Positions 43,933 to 53,613 of a stretch of 64,000 nt of DNA are shown piece by piece. The notes under the pieces are model-generated. The model was given only the letters and a program-made list of their open reading frames with translations, made no database searches and was not told where the DNA came from. The position numbers and the translations under genes are program-made. Source of the DNA: CAVOEB01 sp965249645 (GTDB lineage Bacteria > Pseudomonadota > Alphaproteobacteria > UBA828 > JAPUJA01); NCBI GenBank assembly GCA_965249645.1, contig CBDFML010000012.1:744001-808000 (forward strand), read 5' to 3'. Numbering within the stretch: the stretch's first letter is position 1; each line of letters opens with the position of its first letter.

Positions 43933-45342
43933 TCAGATCGGCGGGCGCAGGGCGTCCCAGGGCTGGGCCTGCTCGAAGCCTGACGCCGCGCGGAGCACCG
44001 TGAGGTCGTCGAAACGCCGGCCGACGATCTGCATCCCCGTCGGCAGACCGTCTTTGGACAAGCCCGAGGGCAGCGAGATTGCGGGCAGCTTGAGCGCGTT
44101 GAACTGCATGGTCATGTCGAGCCCGACGAGGCGGCCGTCGCTGTCGATAAAGTCGAACTCGCTCTCCTTGGCGGTGACCAGCGGCGCAGGAACCGCCTCG
44201 GTGGGGCAGAGCAGCGCGTCGCAGCGCTCGAGGATGGGACGGAGCTTGGCCCAGGCCTTGCTGTATTCGCCCTCGCATTTCTTGTAATCGACCGCGCTCA
44301 ACGCCAGGCCTTCCTCGATCAGCTTGACCAGTTCGGGATGCATTTTTGTGCGCCACTCTTCGAGGTAGTGGCCGAAGAAGGTCGCGTGAAAAACCCGCCA
44401 GTGGTCGTACCAACCCATGTAGAAATCATTGCTCCAGCCAAGCTCGACCTCCTCGACCTCGGCGCCCGCCGCACGCAGCGCGTCCGCCGAGGAACGCAAG
44501 TTCGCCTCGACATCCTCATCGACGCGGTAGTGGCCGAAATCGGCCGAGAGTGCAAAGCGCAGGCCCTCGATGTCGCCGGGCGGCGGCACGGGCACGTCGA
44601 GGGGCACGCCAAGGGTTGCGGGGTCGCGTTCGTCGGGACCCTGGCAGACTTTCAGGAACAGTGCTGCGTCGGCCACGGTGCGGGCGAGGGGTCCGTGGTT
44701 CGCCAGACTGTCGAACTGGGAGGGCAGGAACTCGAAGGGGATGCGCCCGAAGCTCGGCTTGAACCCGACGCAGCCGCACATTGCCGCCGGGATGCGCACC
44801 GAGCCGCCCATGTCCGAGCCCTCGGCGAGGGGCACGCAGCCGGTCGAGACCGCGACGCCCGAGCCGCCCGACGAGCCGCCCGAGGTGCGCTCCGGGTTCC
44901 ACGGGTTGCGCGTAATCCCCCACAGCGGGCTGTCGGTGAAGCTCGAAAACGCAAACTCCGGCGTCGTCGTCTTGCCCACCATGATGGCGCCGGCGCCGAG
45001 CAGGTTTGCGACCACGAGGGCGTCCTCGTCGGGCACCCAATGCTCCAGAATGTGCGAGCCGCAGGTGGTGGTCTTGCCCGCCGTGGGCGTGAGATCCTTG
45101 ATCGCGATCGGCACGCCGTGCAAGGGGCCGACCGCGTCGCCGCGCATGATCGCGGTCTCGGCCTCCTTCGCCTTCTCGATCGCCTCGTCGGCGTAGATGA
45201 AGCAGAAGCCGTTGAGCGTCGGGTTGACCTCCTCGATCCGGGCGAGGCTGTTTTCGACCACGTCGACGGGCGACAGCTCCTTGGCACGGATGCGGCGCGC
45301 AAGCTCGGTGGCCGACGTGTAGGCAAGATCGAGGTCGCTCAT
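43933..45342 (-). CDS. Amidase (amidase signature family)
   Basis: A 469-residue amidase-signature protein. The catalytic triad is K82 (IAIKDLTP), S157 (TSGGSSGGS, cis-Ser) and S181 (MGGSVRIPA). The C-terminal ALKLPAISLPSGLSKDGLPT segment also fits. Start ATG 45342 (MSDLDLAYTSATEL) follows GAGAGAG. It hydrolyses an amide of unknown identity; GatA is less likely given the absence of gatB/C. It may serve to release ammonia from ureido or amide compounds. Confidence 0.9.
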   Translation of the reverse strand: MSDLDLAYTSATELARRIRAKELSPVDVVENSLARIEEVNPTLNGFCFIYADEAIEKAKEAETAIMRGDAVGPLHGVPIAIKDLTPTAGKTTTCGSHILEHWVPDEDALVVANLLGAGAIMVGKTTTPEFAFSSFTDSPLWGITRNPWNPERTSGGSSGGSGVAVSTGCVPLAEGSDMGGSVRIPAAMCGCVGFKPSFGRIPFEFLPSQFDSLANHGPLARTVADAALFLKVCQGPDERDPATLGVPLDVPVPPPGDIEGLRFALSADFGHYRVDEDVEANLRSSADALRAAGAEVEEVELGWSNDFYMGWYDHWRVFHATFFGHYLEEWRTKMHPELVKLIEEGLALSAVDYKKCEGEYSKAWAKLRPILERCDALLCPTEAVPAPLVTAKESEFDFIDSDGRLVGLDMTMQFNALKLPAISLPSGLSKDGLPTGMQIVGRRFDDLTVLRAASGFEQAQPWDALRPPI

Positions 45343-45415
45343 TGCTCTCTCCCGGTCGGTGCGGTCGATTGCGCCGAGGGTAGCGGAGCGCATACTTTGG
45401 AGCTAGCGTAACGCC

Positions 45416-46372
45416 ATGACCATACGAGAATTCAACCAGCCGCTCGGCGGCAACCAGATGCCCCGCTTCGGCGGCCCCGCGACCTTCATGCGCCTGCCCG
45501 CGGCCGAAACCGCAAAGGGGCTCGACGTCGGCTTCGTCGGCGTGCCGTTCGACATCGGCGCGTCGAACCGCGTGGGCACCCGCTTCGGGCCGCGCCAGAT
45601 CCGCGCCGAATCCTGCCTGATCCGGCCCTACAATATGGCGACCCGCGCCGCGCCCTTCGACAGCCTGCAGGTCGCCGACATCGGCGACGTCGCGATCAAT
45701 ACCTTCAACATCGCCGAGAGCATGCGCATCATCGAGGCGGCTTACGACGAGATCCTGGCCGAGGGCTGCATTCCGATGACGCTGGGCGGCGATCACACCG
45801 TCGCGCTGCCGATCCTGCGCGCACTGGCGAAGAAGCACGGACCCGTCGGCATGGTCCATGTCGACGCCCACGCCGATATCAACGACGAGATGTTCGGCGA
45901 GAAGGTGGCCCACGGCACGCCGTTCCGCCGCGCGGTGGAGGAGGGCCTGCTCGACGGTAAACGGGTGGCCCAGATCGGCCTGCGCGCGACGGGCTACGCG
46001 GCGGACGATTTCGACTGGCCGCGCGAACAGGGTTTCCGCGTTGTCCAGGCGGAAGAGTGCTGGCACAAGTCGCTCGATCCGCTGATGGTGGAAATAGCCG
46101 AGCAGCTCGACGCCGGGCCGGTCTATCTGAGCTTCGACATCGACGGGCTCGATCCCTCTTGCGCGCCGGGCACGGGCACGCCCGAGATCGGCGGGCTGAC
46201 CACGATCCAGGCCCTGGAGATCATCCGCGGCTGCCGCGGGCTCGACGTGGTGGGTTGCGACCTGGTCGAGGTCTCGCCGCCCTACGACACCTCGGGCAAC
46301 ACCTCGCTGGTGGCGGCCAATTTGCTGTTCGAGATGCTCTGCGTGCTGCCCGGCGTGGTCTATCGGGACTAG
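45416..46372 (+). CDS. Ureohydrolase family protein (agmatinase/guanidinobutyrase/guanidinase group)
   Basis: A 318-residue arginase-fold enzyme with a complete dinuclear metal set: H127 in GGDHTVA, D150/H152/D154 in HVDAHAD, and D241/D243 in SFDIDGLDP. The NRVGTRFGPRQIRAE motif belongs to the agmatinase branch. Family enzymes split agmatine, guanidinobutyrate, guanidinopropionate or guanidine. The specific substrate cannot be told by eye. It is divergently transcribed from the amidase, 73 bases away. Confidence 0.9.
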   Translation: MTIREFNQPLGGNQMPRFGGPATFMRLPAAETAKGLDVGFVGVPFDIGASNRVGTRFGPRQIRAESCLIRPYNMATRAAPFDSLQVADIGDVAINTFNIAESMRIIEAAYDEILAEGCIPMTLGGDHTVALPILRALAKKHGPVGMVHVDAHADINDEMFGEKVAHGTPFRRAVEEGLLDGKRVAQIGLRATGYAADDFDWPREQGFRVVQAEECWHKSLDPLMVEIAEQLDAGPVYLSFDIDGLDPSCAPGTGTPEIGGLTTIQALEIIRGCRGLDVVGCDLVEVSPPYDTSGNTSLVAANLLFEMLCVLPGVVYRD

Positions 46373-47964
46373 GCCGGCGCCTCCCGCGCCACCACCGCCG
46401 GCGCCTCGCGGGGGTCGCGAGTGAGCGTGTTGAAACGGGCGAGCTTGGCGCGGTAGGCGTCGGCCTCGCGCTGTTGGCGGGCAGCATCCCAGCCGAGGAT
46501 ATCGCCCACGGTCTCGGCGGCCAGCTCCGCTGCTTCGAAGCCCATGGTCTCGGACCAGCCCGCGCGGGTGCGCCGCGCGAGCAGGTCGATCAGGGAGGTC
46601 ACCTGTTCGTCCGCCGCGCGGGCGCGCAATTCGGAAAGCGTGAGTGCGGGGTCGTGGTCGAGCAGGGCGGGCGAGCCGTTGCCCGCTGCCATGCTAGCCG
46701 CAAACGACATGGTGCCGGGCGTGCCCGAGGGCGCTATGCGCCGACGGACGGTTTCGCGAAACTCCTCGCCCGCGGAACGGTGGGTCATGATCGGCCCGGC
46801 CGTGATGGCGAAGACGTTGGGCAGGCCGCCGGGGCCGAGGTCGTGGATTTCGCGCGAGCGCCTGCCGCGGGGCAGGAGCGCCGCGTCGTAGGTCAGCGGG
46901 CGGACGCAGGACCAGGTGAACTTGACGTTTTTGCGGGAAATGGCGAGACCCGGCAACAGGCGGTTGGCCTCGTCGATGACGCCGTCGATTTCGTCTTCGC
47001 CGGCGTGGACATCGTCGGGGTCGCCTTCGTAGAGGGTTTCGGTCGGGCCGAAGTAATGCAGGTCGCGCCACGGCAGGCAGTAGTAGGGCCAGAGCTCGAG
47101 GTTGAACGCGGTGACCCCGAAGCGCGCGCATTCGGGGGGCAGGCGCATGACCACATGGATGCCCTTGGTGCCGGTAATCTTACGCGGAGCGTTTGGGTTG
47201 GCGAGCCGGCTGACCTGGTCGATCCAGATGCCCGCGGTGTTGAGCACGACCGTGGCTGAAACCTGTGCGCTCGCGCCGTCCAGCGTATCCGTTAGGCCGA
47301 GGCGCCAGAGGCCGGTGCTTTCGTCGCGCACGAGCCCGGTCACGCCGGTGTAATTGCGCACATGCGCGCCGAGACGGGCGGCGTCGAGCACCGCGTCCAT
47401 GGCGATGCGTTCGGGCCACTCGAACTGCCACTCGGTATAGGTCGCAACGGCGCGGAGCTTGTCGGGCGAGCCCAGCCAGCGGACGAAGGGAAGCGCAGCG
47501 TGTGCAGCCTCGGGCTTGTACATTTTGAAGTCGAGCGGCCGGCCCGCCGGGCCGAGCAGGCGGAGGATCGCGAACGCGGCGCGAAGCTGCCAGGCGGCGT
47601 AGGGGCCGTCGCGATAGACCGGGTAGCAGAGCGTGAGCGGCACGGCGCGCTCGGGCGTGTCGCGCGCGAACTCGGCGCGCGCCACCATCGCGAGCCGGCT
47701 CATGCGGCACGCGGTGGCGAAGCGGCCGGGGTGGGCAAGGATTTCTCCCAGCGACGAGCCGCTTGCCAGATAGCGCAGGCCGCAATGGAGAATGCGGCTC
47801 GATCCGCCGCTGGTGCCCGAGGCGAAATCGCCCTTGTCGAGAAGCAGGGTCGAGTAGCCCGCGGCCGCCAGCCGGTGGGCAGCGGCAACACCGTTGATGC
47901 CCGCGCCGACGATTGCAACGTCGAAGGACCGGCCGTCAAGATCGGTGAGCGCGATACGCCTCAT
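46369..47964 (-). CDS. FAD-dependent glycerol-3-phosphate dehydrogenase-like protein
   Basis: A 531-residue flavoenzyme. The FAD motif FDVAIVGAGINGVAAAHRLA is at about 14-33, then LLLDKGDFASGTSGGSSRIL and HCGLRYL as in GlpD. C-terminal segments such as TKGIHVVMRLP and FTWSCVRPLTYD match the GlpD-like family. GlpD oxidises glycerol-3-phosphate to dihydroxyacetone phosphate at the membrane; divergence leaves the substrate open. ATG 47964 is used, since the longer reading frame upstream is only the MFS gene in another frame. Confidence 0.87.
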   Translation of the reverse strand: MRRIALTDLDGRSFDVAIVGAGINGVAAAHRLAAAGYSTLLLDKGDFASGTSGGSSRILHCGLRYLASGSSLGEILAHPGRFATACRMSRLAMVARAEFARDTPERAVPLTLCYPVYRDGPYAAWQLRAAFAILRLLGPAGRPLDFKMYKPEAAHAALPFVRWLGSPDKLRAVATYTEWQFEWPERIAMDAVLDAARLGAHVRNYTGVTGLVRDESTGLWRLGLTDTLDGASAQVSATVVLNTAGIWIDQVSRLANPNAPRKITGTKGIHVVMRLPPECARFGVTAFNLELWPYYCLPWRDLHYFGPTETLYEGDPDDVHAGEDEIDGVIDEANRLLPGLAISRKNVKFTWSCVRPLTYDAALLPRGRRSREIHDLGPGGLPNVFAITAGPIMTHRSAGEEFRETVRRRIAPSGTPGTMSFAASMAAGNGSPALLDHDPALTLSELRARAADEQVTSLIDLLARRTRAGWSETMGFEAAELAAETVGDILGWDAARQQREADAYRAKLARFNTLTRDPREAPAVVAREAPA

Positions 47965-48029
47965 GGGGGCTCCCTGCAAAAATTCCGCCCGCTGAAATCC
48001 TGATCCCGATCGGCGCCTGCGACAAGGCT

Positions 48030-49313
48030 TCAGAAGATGTCGTCGTCCTCGTCGTCGCGGGGCAGGATTTCGGCGGCGGGCGTGCCTGGGGCGTCGGGGT
48101 CCTCGCCAAGCTCGGCGGCGTAAGGACTGGTGCGGGGCATCGGCTGGTATTCGCCTTGCTGGTCGGGGGGCAGGGCGGCGCGCTGCGCCATGCGCCAGAA
48201 CGCGAACAGCAGCGTCGCCAGGCCGACCGCGGCACCCAGCGCGAACAGGCCGCCTGTGCCCAGCCCCATAACGGCGGCGGAGGCGAGCAGCGGCCCCGCC
48301 ACCGCGCCCACGCCGTAGGCCAGCATGAGGCCGCCGCTGGCACCGACGCGGTCGGCGGCGGTGATGTAATCGTTGGCGTGGGCGAGGCAGAGAGGGCTGA
48401 GGCTGAAGATCGCACCGCCATAGACGACCGCACCCGCGAGCAGGACCGGTTCGCTCAACGCCTCGCCGAAGAACATGGCGGCGCCGAACAGGGCGATGGC
48501 GGCGCATACGCCTGCGATCACCGTGCGCCGGTCGAAGCGGTCGGACAGCCAGCCGAGCGGCCATTGCAGCACCAGACCGCCCAGGATTGTCGCCGTCATG
48601 AAACGCGCCGTGCCCGCGACGTCGAGCCCTGCGCCCGCGGCAAACACCGGCCCCAGCCCGTAAAAGGCGCCAAGCACCACGCCGCTGGCGACCGAGCCCG
48701 CCATGCCGAGGGGCGAGATTGCGTAGAGGCGGCGGATGCCGAAGAACCGGGGCGAAGGCAGGGGCGGCGCCGGCGTGCGGGTGAGCGCCACGGGAACCAG
48801 CGAGATCGACATCAGGAGCGAGCAGACGCCGAACAGAGCGAAGGAGGATGGCTCCCACAAGTTGAGCAGAAGCTGTGAGGCGCCGAGCCCGAAATAGACC
48901 ACGGTCATGTAAATCGCGAGCAACTGGCCCCGGTTTTCATTGCTGGCGCGGTCGTGGAGCCAGCTCTCGATGCAGATATAGAGCCCGGCGATGCAGAACC
49001 CTTCGATCAGTCGCAAACCCGACCAGAGATAGGGGTCGAGCGCGAAGCCGTGGGCCAGCATGGCCGCGGAGCAGACCGAGGCGCAGGCGGCGAAGATGCG
49101 GATATGGCCGACCCGGACGAGGGCGCGGTGAATGGTGAGCGAGCCGGTCACCAGGCCGACGAAATAGGCCGCGCCGACGATCCCCGGGACGTAGGCCGGG
49201 TAGCCTTCCTGGACAAGGCGGACGCCGAGCAGGGTGCTGACCAGGCCGCTCGCGAGGACCAGCAGAAAGGCGCCGCTCAACAGCGACGAGCTCGTCGCGA
49301 CGAGATGCTTCAC
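48030..49313 (-). CDS. Major facilitator superfamily transporter (YcaD-like)
   Basis: A 427-residue, 12-helix MFS protein. GTG 49313 overlaps the stop of the CDF gene by 4 bases (GTGA), making translational coupling likely; the longer frame from 49355 is not needed. MFS motifs such as GYPAYVPGIVGAAYFVGL and GWLSDRFDRRTVI are present. The last 40 residues are polar and rich in acidic and Pro residues. Substrate unknown. Confidence 0.88.
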   Translation of the reverse strand: MKHLVATSSSLLSGAFLLVLASGLVSTLLGVRLVQEGYPAYVPGIVGAAYFVGLVTGSLTIHRALVRVGHIRIFAACASVCSAAMLAHGFALDPYLWSGLRLIEGFCIAGLYICIESWLHDRASNENRGQLLAIYMTVVYFGLGASQLLLNLWEPSSFALFGVCSLLMSISLVPVALTRTPAPPLPSPRFFGIRRLYAISPLGMAGSVASGVVLGAFYGLGPVFAAGAGLDVAGTARFMTATILGGLVLQWPLGWLSDRFDRRTVIAGVCAAIALFGAAMFFGEALSEPVLLAGAVVYGGAIFSLSPLCLAHANDYITAADRVGASGGLMLAYGVGAVAGPLLASAAVMGLGTGGLFALGAAVGLATLLFAFWRMAQRAALPPDQQGEYQPMPRTSPYAAELGEDPDAPGTPAAEILPRDDEDDDIF

Positions 49314-50254
49314 GAGGGCTCCGTCGTTTCGGCGTCTCGTTGATGGGCGCGCCAACCCTGCGCCTCGATGAAGACGCGGGTGATCTCGGGATAGGCCGCC
49401 TTGATCTCGATCTCGAGGGCGGAGATCGCAGCCTCGACGTCGTTGGCGCTCAGATTGTCGCGAAAATCGAGGCTGAGATTGAGCAGGATGTCGCGCGGAC
49501 CCAGATGCATGGTCAGGACCTCGTTGAGCCGCAGCAACTCGGGCCGGCTCAGGAGGATCGCGCGCACGCCCTGGCGTACGGAAGCGTCGGCGGCCTCGCC
49601 GATCAAAAGGCCCTTGCTCTCGTAGGCGAGCAGGATGGCGACGATGGCCAGGATCGCGCCGATGACGATCGACGCGATGCCATCGAAGATCGGCATGTCG
49701 AGCGCCTGGGCCAGCGCGATGCCGATCAGGGCCGCGACGAGGCCGAGCAAGGCCGCGGTGTCCTCGAACAGGACCGTAAAGACCGTGGGGTCCTTGCTCG
49801 CGCGGACTTCGGCCAGAATGCCGCGCCGGCCCCGGGTCTTGTTGAACTCCTTGGCCGCGATGAACAGGGCGGCGCTCTCGAAGATCATGGCGACGCCGAG
49901 CACGATGTAGTTGACGTAGGCGCTCTCGATGGGGTGAGGATCGAGCAGCTTGTGGACGCCTTCGTAGACGGAGACGCCCGCGCCGACGGCGAAGATCAGG
50001 ATCGCGACGACGAAGGTCCAGAAATAGAGCTCCATGCCGTAGCCGAAGGGGTGGTCTTCGTCTGCCGGCTTGCCAGCCTTGCGTATGCCGTAGAGCAGGA
50101 GGCCCTGGTTGCCCGTATCGACGAGCGAGTGGATCGCTTCGCTCAGCATGGCGGAGCTGCCCGTGAAGATCGCGGCCGCGAACTTGATCGCCGCGATCGC
50201 CGTGTTGCCGGCAAGGGCAGCATAGATGACCTTCTTTGAGCCGTGTGCGTCCAC
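49310..50254 (-). CDS. Cation diffusion facilitator family transporter
   Basis: A 314-residue CDF protein with six predicted helices. The metal-site region is SAMLSEAIHSLVDTGNQ (helix 2) and FEDTAALLGLVAA (helix 5), with a DEHPFGYG-type loop (DHPFGYGMELYFW). The C-terminal cytoplasmic domain is LTMHLGPRDILLNLSLDFRD. It exports divalent metals such as zinc, iron or manganese. It is followed by the MFS gene in the same operon. Confidence 0.91.
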   Translation of the reverse strand: MDAHGSKKVIYAALAGNTAIAAIKFAAAIFTGSSAMLSEAIHSLVDTGNQGLLLYGIRKAGKPADEDHPFGYGMELYFWTFVVAILIFAVGAGVSVYEGVHKLLDPHPIESAYVNYIVLGVAMIFESAALFIAAKEFNKTRGRRGILAEVRASKDPTVFTVLFEDTAALLGLVAALIGIALAQALDMPIFDGIASIVIGAILAIVAILLAYESKGLLIGEAADASVRQGVRAILLSRPELLRLNEVLTMHLGPRDILLNLSLDFRDNLSANDVEAAISALEIEIKAAYPEITRVFIEAQGWRAHQRDAETTEPS

Positions 50255-50290
50255 GATTACTTTGTCTTCAGGTCGCTGGCGGCAGGCGGA

Positions 50291-51646
50291 TCACGGTGCG
50301 CTATCGTCAGCCGCCGGAGCGGGGGACGACGGTCCGGGCCGCTCCATGCGCACCGGGATGGTCTCGGAGGATCGGATGTGCAGGTCGCGCTGGGGATAGG
50401 GGATCTCGATACCGTGTTCGTGGAAGCGGTCCCAGACCTCGAGCAGGACCTCGCCCTTGACGTTGACGGTTCCGTTCTGGGGATCGGAAATCCAGATGCG
50501 CAATTCGAGATCGACAGAGTTGTCGCCGAAACCAACGATAAAGCAGACGGGGGCAGGATCGTTTAGCACGCGCGTGGAAACGGCCGCGGCCTCGACGCAG
50601 AGCGCTATCGCCCTGCGCACGTCAGAATCGTAGTGGATACCGATGGGCACCTTGAGGCGGATACGATTGTTGCTGTGGGACCAGTTGATCACCCGCTGGC
50701 TGATCAGCTCTTCGTTGGGGATCAGATGCTCGGTGCCGTCGCGGGTGACAACGGAAGCGTAGCGCGCGTTGAGCTGATCGATCCAGCCGTAGGTGCCGCC
50801 GACCTCGATGACGTCGCCGGGCTTGATCGATTTGTCGAGCAGCAAGGAGATACCGCTGACCAGGTTGCCGACGACGCGCTGCAGGCCGAAGCCGATGCCG
50901 ATGCCGAGCGCACCCGAGAAGATGGCGAGGCCGGAGAGATCGATGCCGACGCTGGTCAGCGCGGCGACGAAGGCGAGGGCGATGAAGGCGAGCTTGATCA
51001 GCTTGGAGAACAGGACCTGGACCGAGGGGGTGAGGTCGCTCGACTTTTCCAGCTGGCGCTGGATCATGCGGGACAGAACGCCGGACAGCCAAAGCAGCAG
51101 ACCGAGCACCGCCAGGCCCTTGATCACCGCGAGCAGGGAGACCCGCCATTCGCCAAGGGTGAATGAGATGCCGTCGAGAAAATCGATGGTCGGGTCGAGC
51201 GAGCCGATGATGTTGAGCGCGGCGAGCACCCAGACGCCGGTGGCGATTATCCGGGTCCAGAAGCCGTGGCCGATAATCGAGCTCGCGTAGCGGATCACCA
51301 GCCAGGCGGTGATCAAGCTGGCCACGGTGCGGACCAGCCCCTGGCCCCAGTCGAGCTGCGCTGCGATACCGACGGAACTCCAGAGCAGGATGATCGCGAA
51401 CGCGGGAAGCGCGAGCCGGACGAGCGCGCGCGCCGGCCCGGTCAGGACCTCGGGCAGTCCGCCGGCGTCGAGCCGGGCGGTGGCCCAGGGTCGTGCCATG
51501 CGGGCGAGCAGCCAGGCGAGGATCAGCGCCGCCCCGACGAAGGGAAGCTGGATCAGGGTATCCCAGACCAGGACGTCGTCGTAAAACCAGTCCCGGATCG
51601 TAAGGCCCCAGCTTTTCAGCGTTGAAATCTGTAGAACGTCGTCCAT
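50291..51646 (-). CDS. MscS-family mechanosensitive channel
   Basis: A 451-residue protein with several N-terminal helices and a C-terminal MscS core. The pore helix and beta domain are GIGIGFGLQRVVGNLVSGIS, LLLDKSIKPGDVIEVGGTYG and IPNEELISQRVINWSHSNN. It releases solutes under osmotic downshift. Size places it in the medium MscS/YbdG-like class. The C-terminal tail is polar. Confidence 0.9.
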   Translation of the reverse strand: MDDVLQISTLKSWGLTIRDWFYDDVLVWDTLIQLPFVGAALILAWLLARMARPWATARLDAGGLPEVLTGPARALVRLALPAFAIILLWSSVGIAAQLDWGQGLVRTVASLITAWLVIRYASSIIGHGFWTRIIATGVWVLAALNIIGSLDPTIDFLDGISFTLGEWRVSLLAVIKGLAVLGLLLWLSGVLSRMIQRQLEKSSDLTPSVQVLFSKLIKLAFIALAFVAALTSVGIDLSGLAIFSGALGIGIGFGLQRVVGNLVSGISLLLDKSIKPGDVIEVGGTYGWIDQLNARYASVVTRDGTEHLIPNEELISQRVINWSHSNNRIRLKVPIGIHYDSDVRRAIALCVEAAAVSTRVLNDPAPVCFIVGFGDNSVDLELRIWISDPQNGTVNVKGEVLLEVWDRFHEHGIEIPYPQRDLHIRSSETIPVRMERPGPSSPAPAADDSAP

Positions 51647-51781
51647 GCCCGCTGCCTTGCCGCTTCAGGCTAATGTGCGGCGCGCCGGAAAAATTTGCCA
51701 GCGGCGATTTGGTAACAAGCTCTGGTCGGACTGCTGAAATGCCCTAGAATCACCGGAAACCGGGAATGCAGAAGGCAGCCG

Positions 51782-52288
51782 ATGGGCGGACGGGTCGAGA
51801 GCATATTCATGACCGGCCGGGGCGGGGCGGCGATGGAGCGGGTCGACGCCGTCGAGGCGCTGGAAGGTCAGGGGTTCAAGGGCGATCGCTATTGCACGCG
51901 GAGCGGCTACTGGACCGGGATCGACGAGTGCCAGGTGACCCTGATTGCGGGCGAGGATCTAGACGCCATCACCGAACAGCTCGGCGTCGCCGTACAGAAC
52001 GGCGAGCACCGGCGCAACCTGGTGACCCGCGAGATTGCGCTGATGAGCCTGGCGGGGCAGCTGTTCCGAATCGGCGAGGCGGTGTTCGGTTTCGACCGTC
52101 CGCGCCCGCCGTGCGCCTATATCGCGTCGCTGACCGAGCGGCGGATGACCAAGGCGCTGTGGAACCGGGGCGGGATCTGCGCCCGGGTCGTGCGCTCGGG
52201 CGTGGTGCGCCCGGGCGACGCCATCGAGATCATGGAGTCTCCGCCGCCCGAGCAGGGCGGCGGTCTGCCCGACAGGAACGCGCGCTAG
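51782..52288 (+). CDS. MOSC-domain protein
   Basis: A 168-residue MOSC (molybdenum cofactor sulfurase C-terminal-like) protein: MGGRVESIFMTGRGGAAM, FKGDRYCTRSGYWTG, EHRRNLVTREIAL, FGFDRPRPPCAYIAS and RGGICARVVRSGVVRPGD. The conserved Cys in PPCAYI suits sulfur-carrier chemistry. It is likely soluble; a substrate is not known. Confidence 0.9.
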   Translation: MGGRVESIFMTGRGGAAMERVDAVEALEGQGFKGDRYCTRSGYWTGIDECQVTLIAGEDLDAITEQLGVAVQNGEHRRNLVTREIALMSLAGQLFRIGEAVFGFDRPRPPCAYIASLTERRMTKALWNRGGICARVVRSGVVRPGDAIEIMESPPPEQGGGLPDRNAR

Positions 52289-52366
52289 GGTATTTTGTGC
52301 GCCCAAGCGCCGCGCGGGCTCACGTCATTAAATGGGGCCGGCCGCCCTAGGCCAGCCCCGGCCCGG

Positions 52367-53518
52367 CTAAACCTCTTTGCGCCGGACCGACCAGACGAAG
52401 CCGTCGTACCAGAAATGCATGATCGCGATCACGAGGATGACCGCGAGCGGCCAACGGCCGTTGCCGTCGTAGATTTCCGCCCCGAAACCGTAGGCGAAGG
52501 CGAAGCCCAGGAAGAGGGCGAGCGCGAGGGGTTTCGACCAGGTACGCGAGCCCAGACGGAAGGCGTTGACCATGGTGCCTTTCTCGCTCCACCAGACGAT
52601 GGCGAAGTACTGGAAGGCGTGGAAAAAATTCATGATGAAGAACGCCTCGCCGAACGGGTTGAAGCCCCAGACGAAGATCGAGGTGACGCCGGTCGAGACG
52701 TAGAGCGCGACCTTCTGCCACGAGATCCGGTAGCCGCGCCGGTGAAAGCGCCAGTAGGCAAAGGCGTAGTAGAGATAGAATGGCACGCCCGCGCAGAGCA
52801 CGCCCCAGGTGAGCCAGCGGCTGCGGTAATCGACATAGGCGGGGATCGAGGTGAAGAAGGCGGAACCGATCGCCTCGAACTCGTAGAAATCCTCGATATG
52901 GTCCATCAGCGAAGCGCCCGCCGCGATGGGGCCGGCGTAGAGGAACAGGTTGAAGATCATGTCGAGGTAGCGGCCCGTGCGCGCATCGTTGCCCGCGCGC
53001 ATGTCGTAGATTCGGCCCAGGCCGAAGGTCTGCATGCTCGAATGGTAGACGTCCCAGAAGGTCGCGATCACCGAGGTCACGACGAGGACCCAGGGCGACA
53101 GGCCGCAGGCCACCAGCAGGGCGATGGGCACCAGGGTGAAGCGCAGCGGATGGCGGCGGAAAATTTTGGGGTTGAGATGGCTGCGAAAGACCACCGCGAC
53201 CAGGTGGGCGAAGATGAAGATGCCGATGAAGACACCGGCGAAGGTCCGTTCCGCACCGAACAGTCCGACGTCGTTTTCGAGTAGCGAGTTCGCGACGAGC
53301 AGTCCCAGCGCGAGGGCGAGCAACGGCGAGAAGATGAAGAATAGCGAATCGTAGCTTGGCCCGACGATAAAGCCGCCGTTGGCGACGGGCTTGGCGGCGA
53401 ACACCGCGGCCGGGCCGCCGGCCACCACGCGAGCGGGATCGCCCAACGAGGGGAGCGCGGCGGCGAGCTTGCCGAGGCGCGAGGGAGGGGGCGGAGCGTC
53501 GTGCATTGCAGGGGCCAT
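52367..53518 (-). CDS. Hypothetical polytopic membrane protein
   Basis: A 383-residue protein with about nine hydrophobic helices. The frame starts well before conservation begins, so ATG 53518 (MAPAMHDAPPPP) is taken. Visible segments such as SYDSLFFIFSPLLALALGLL, FWDVYHSSMQTFGLGRIYDM and NFFHAFQYFAIVWWSEKGTM suggest a family of unknown inner-membrane proteins that often carry several histidines (HVVVF, FHAFQYF). Function unknown; a membrane-bound enzyme or oxidoreductase role is possible. Confidence 0.7.
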   Translation of the reverse strand: MAPAMHDAPPPPSRLGKLAAALPSLGDPARVVAGGPAAVFAAKPVANGGFIVGPSYDSLFFIFSPLLALALGLLVANSLLENDVGLFGAERTFAGVFIGIFIFAHLVAVVFRSHLNPKIFRRHPLRFTLVPIALLVACGLSPWVLVVTSVIATFWDVYHSSMQTFGLGRIYDMRAGNDARTGRYLDMIFNLFLYAGPIAAGASLMDHIEDFYEFEAIGSAFFTSIPAYVDYRSRWLTWGVLCAGVPFYLYYAFAYWRFHRRGYRISWQKVALYVSTGVTSIFVWGFNPFGEAFFIMNFFHAFQYFAIVWWSEKGTMVNAFRLGSRTWSKPLALALFLGFAFAYGFGAEIYDGNGRWPLAVILVIAIMHFWYDGFVWSVRRKEV

Positions 53519-53613
53519 TTTATGCCCGGCCGGGCAAACAGGCCATTTAGAGAGTTGAAAGCGCCGCGGCAACGGGTGGCGTGCGCGGGTTCGGCTCGGC
53601 TCGACGACCAGAA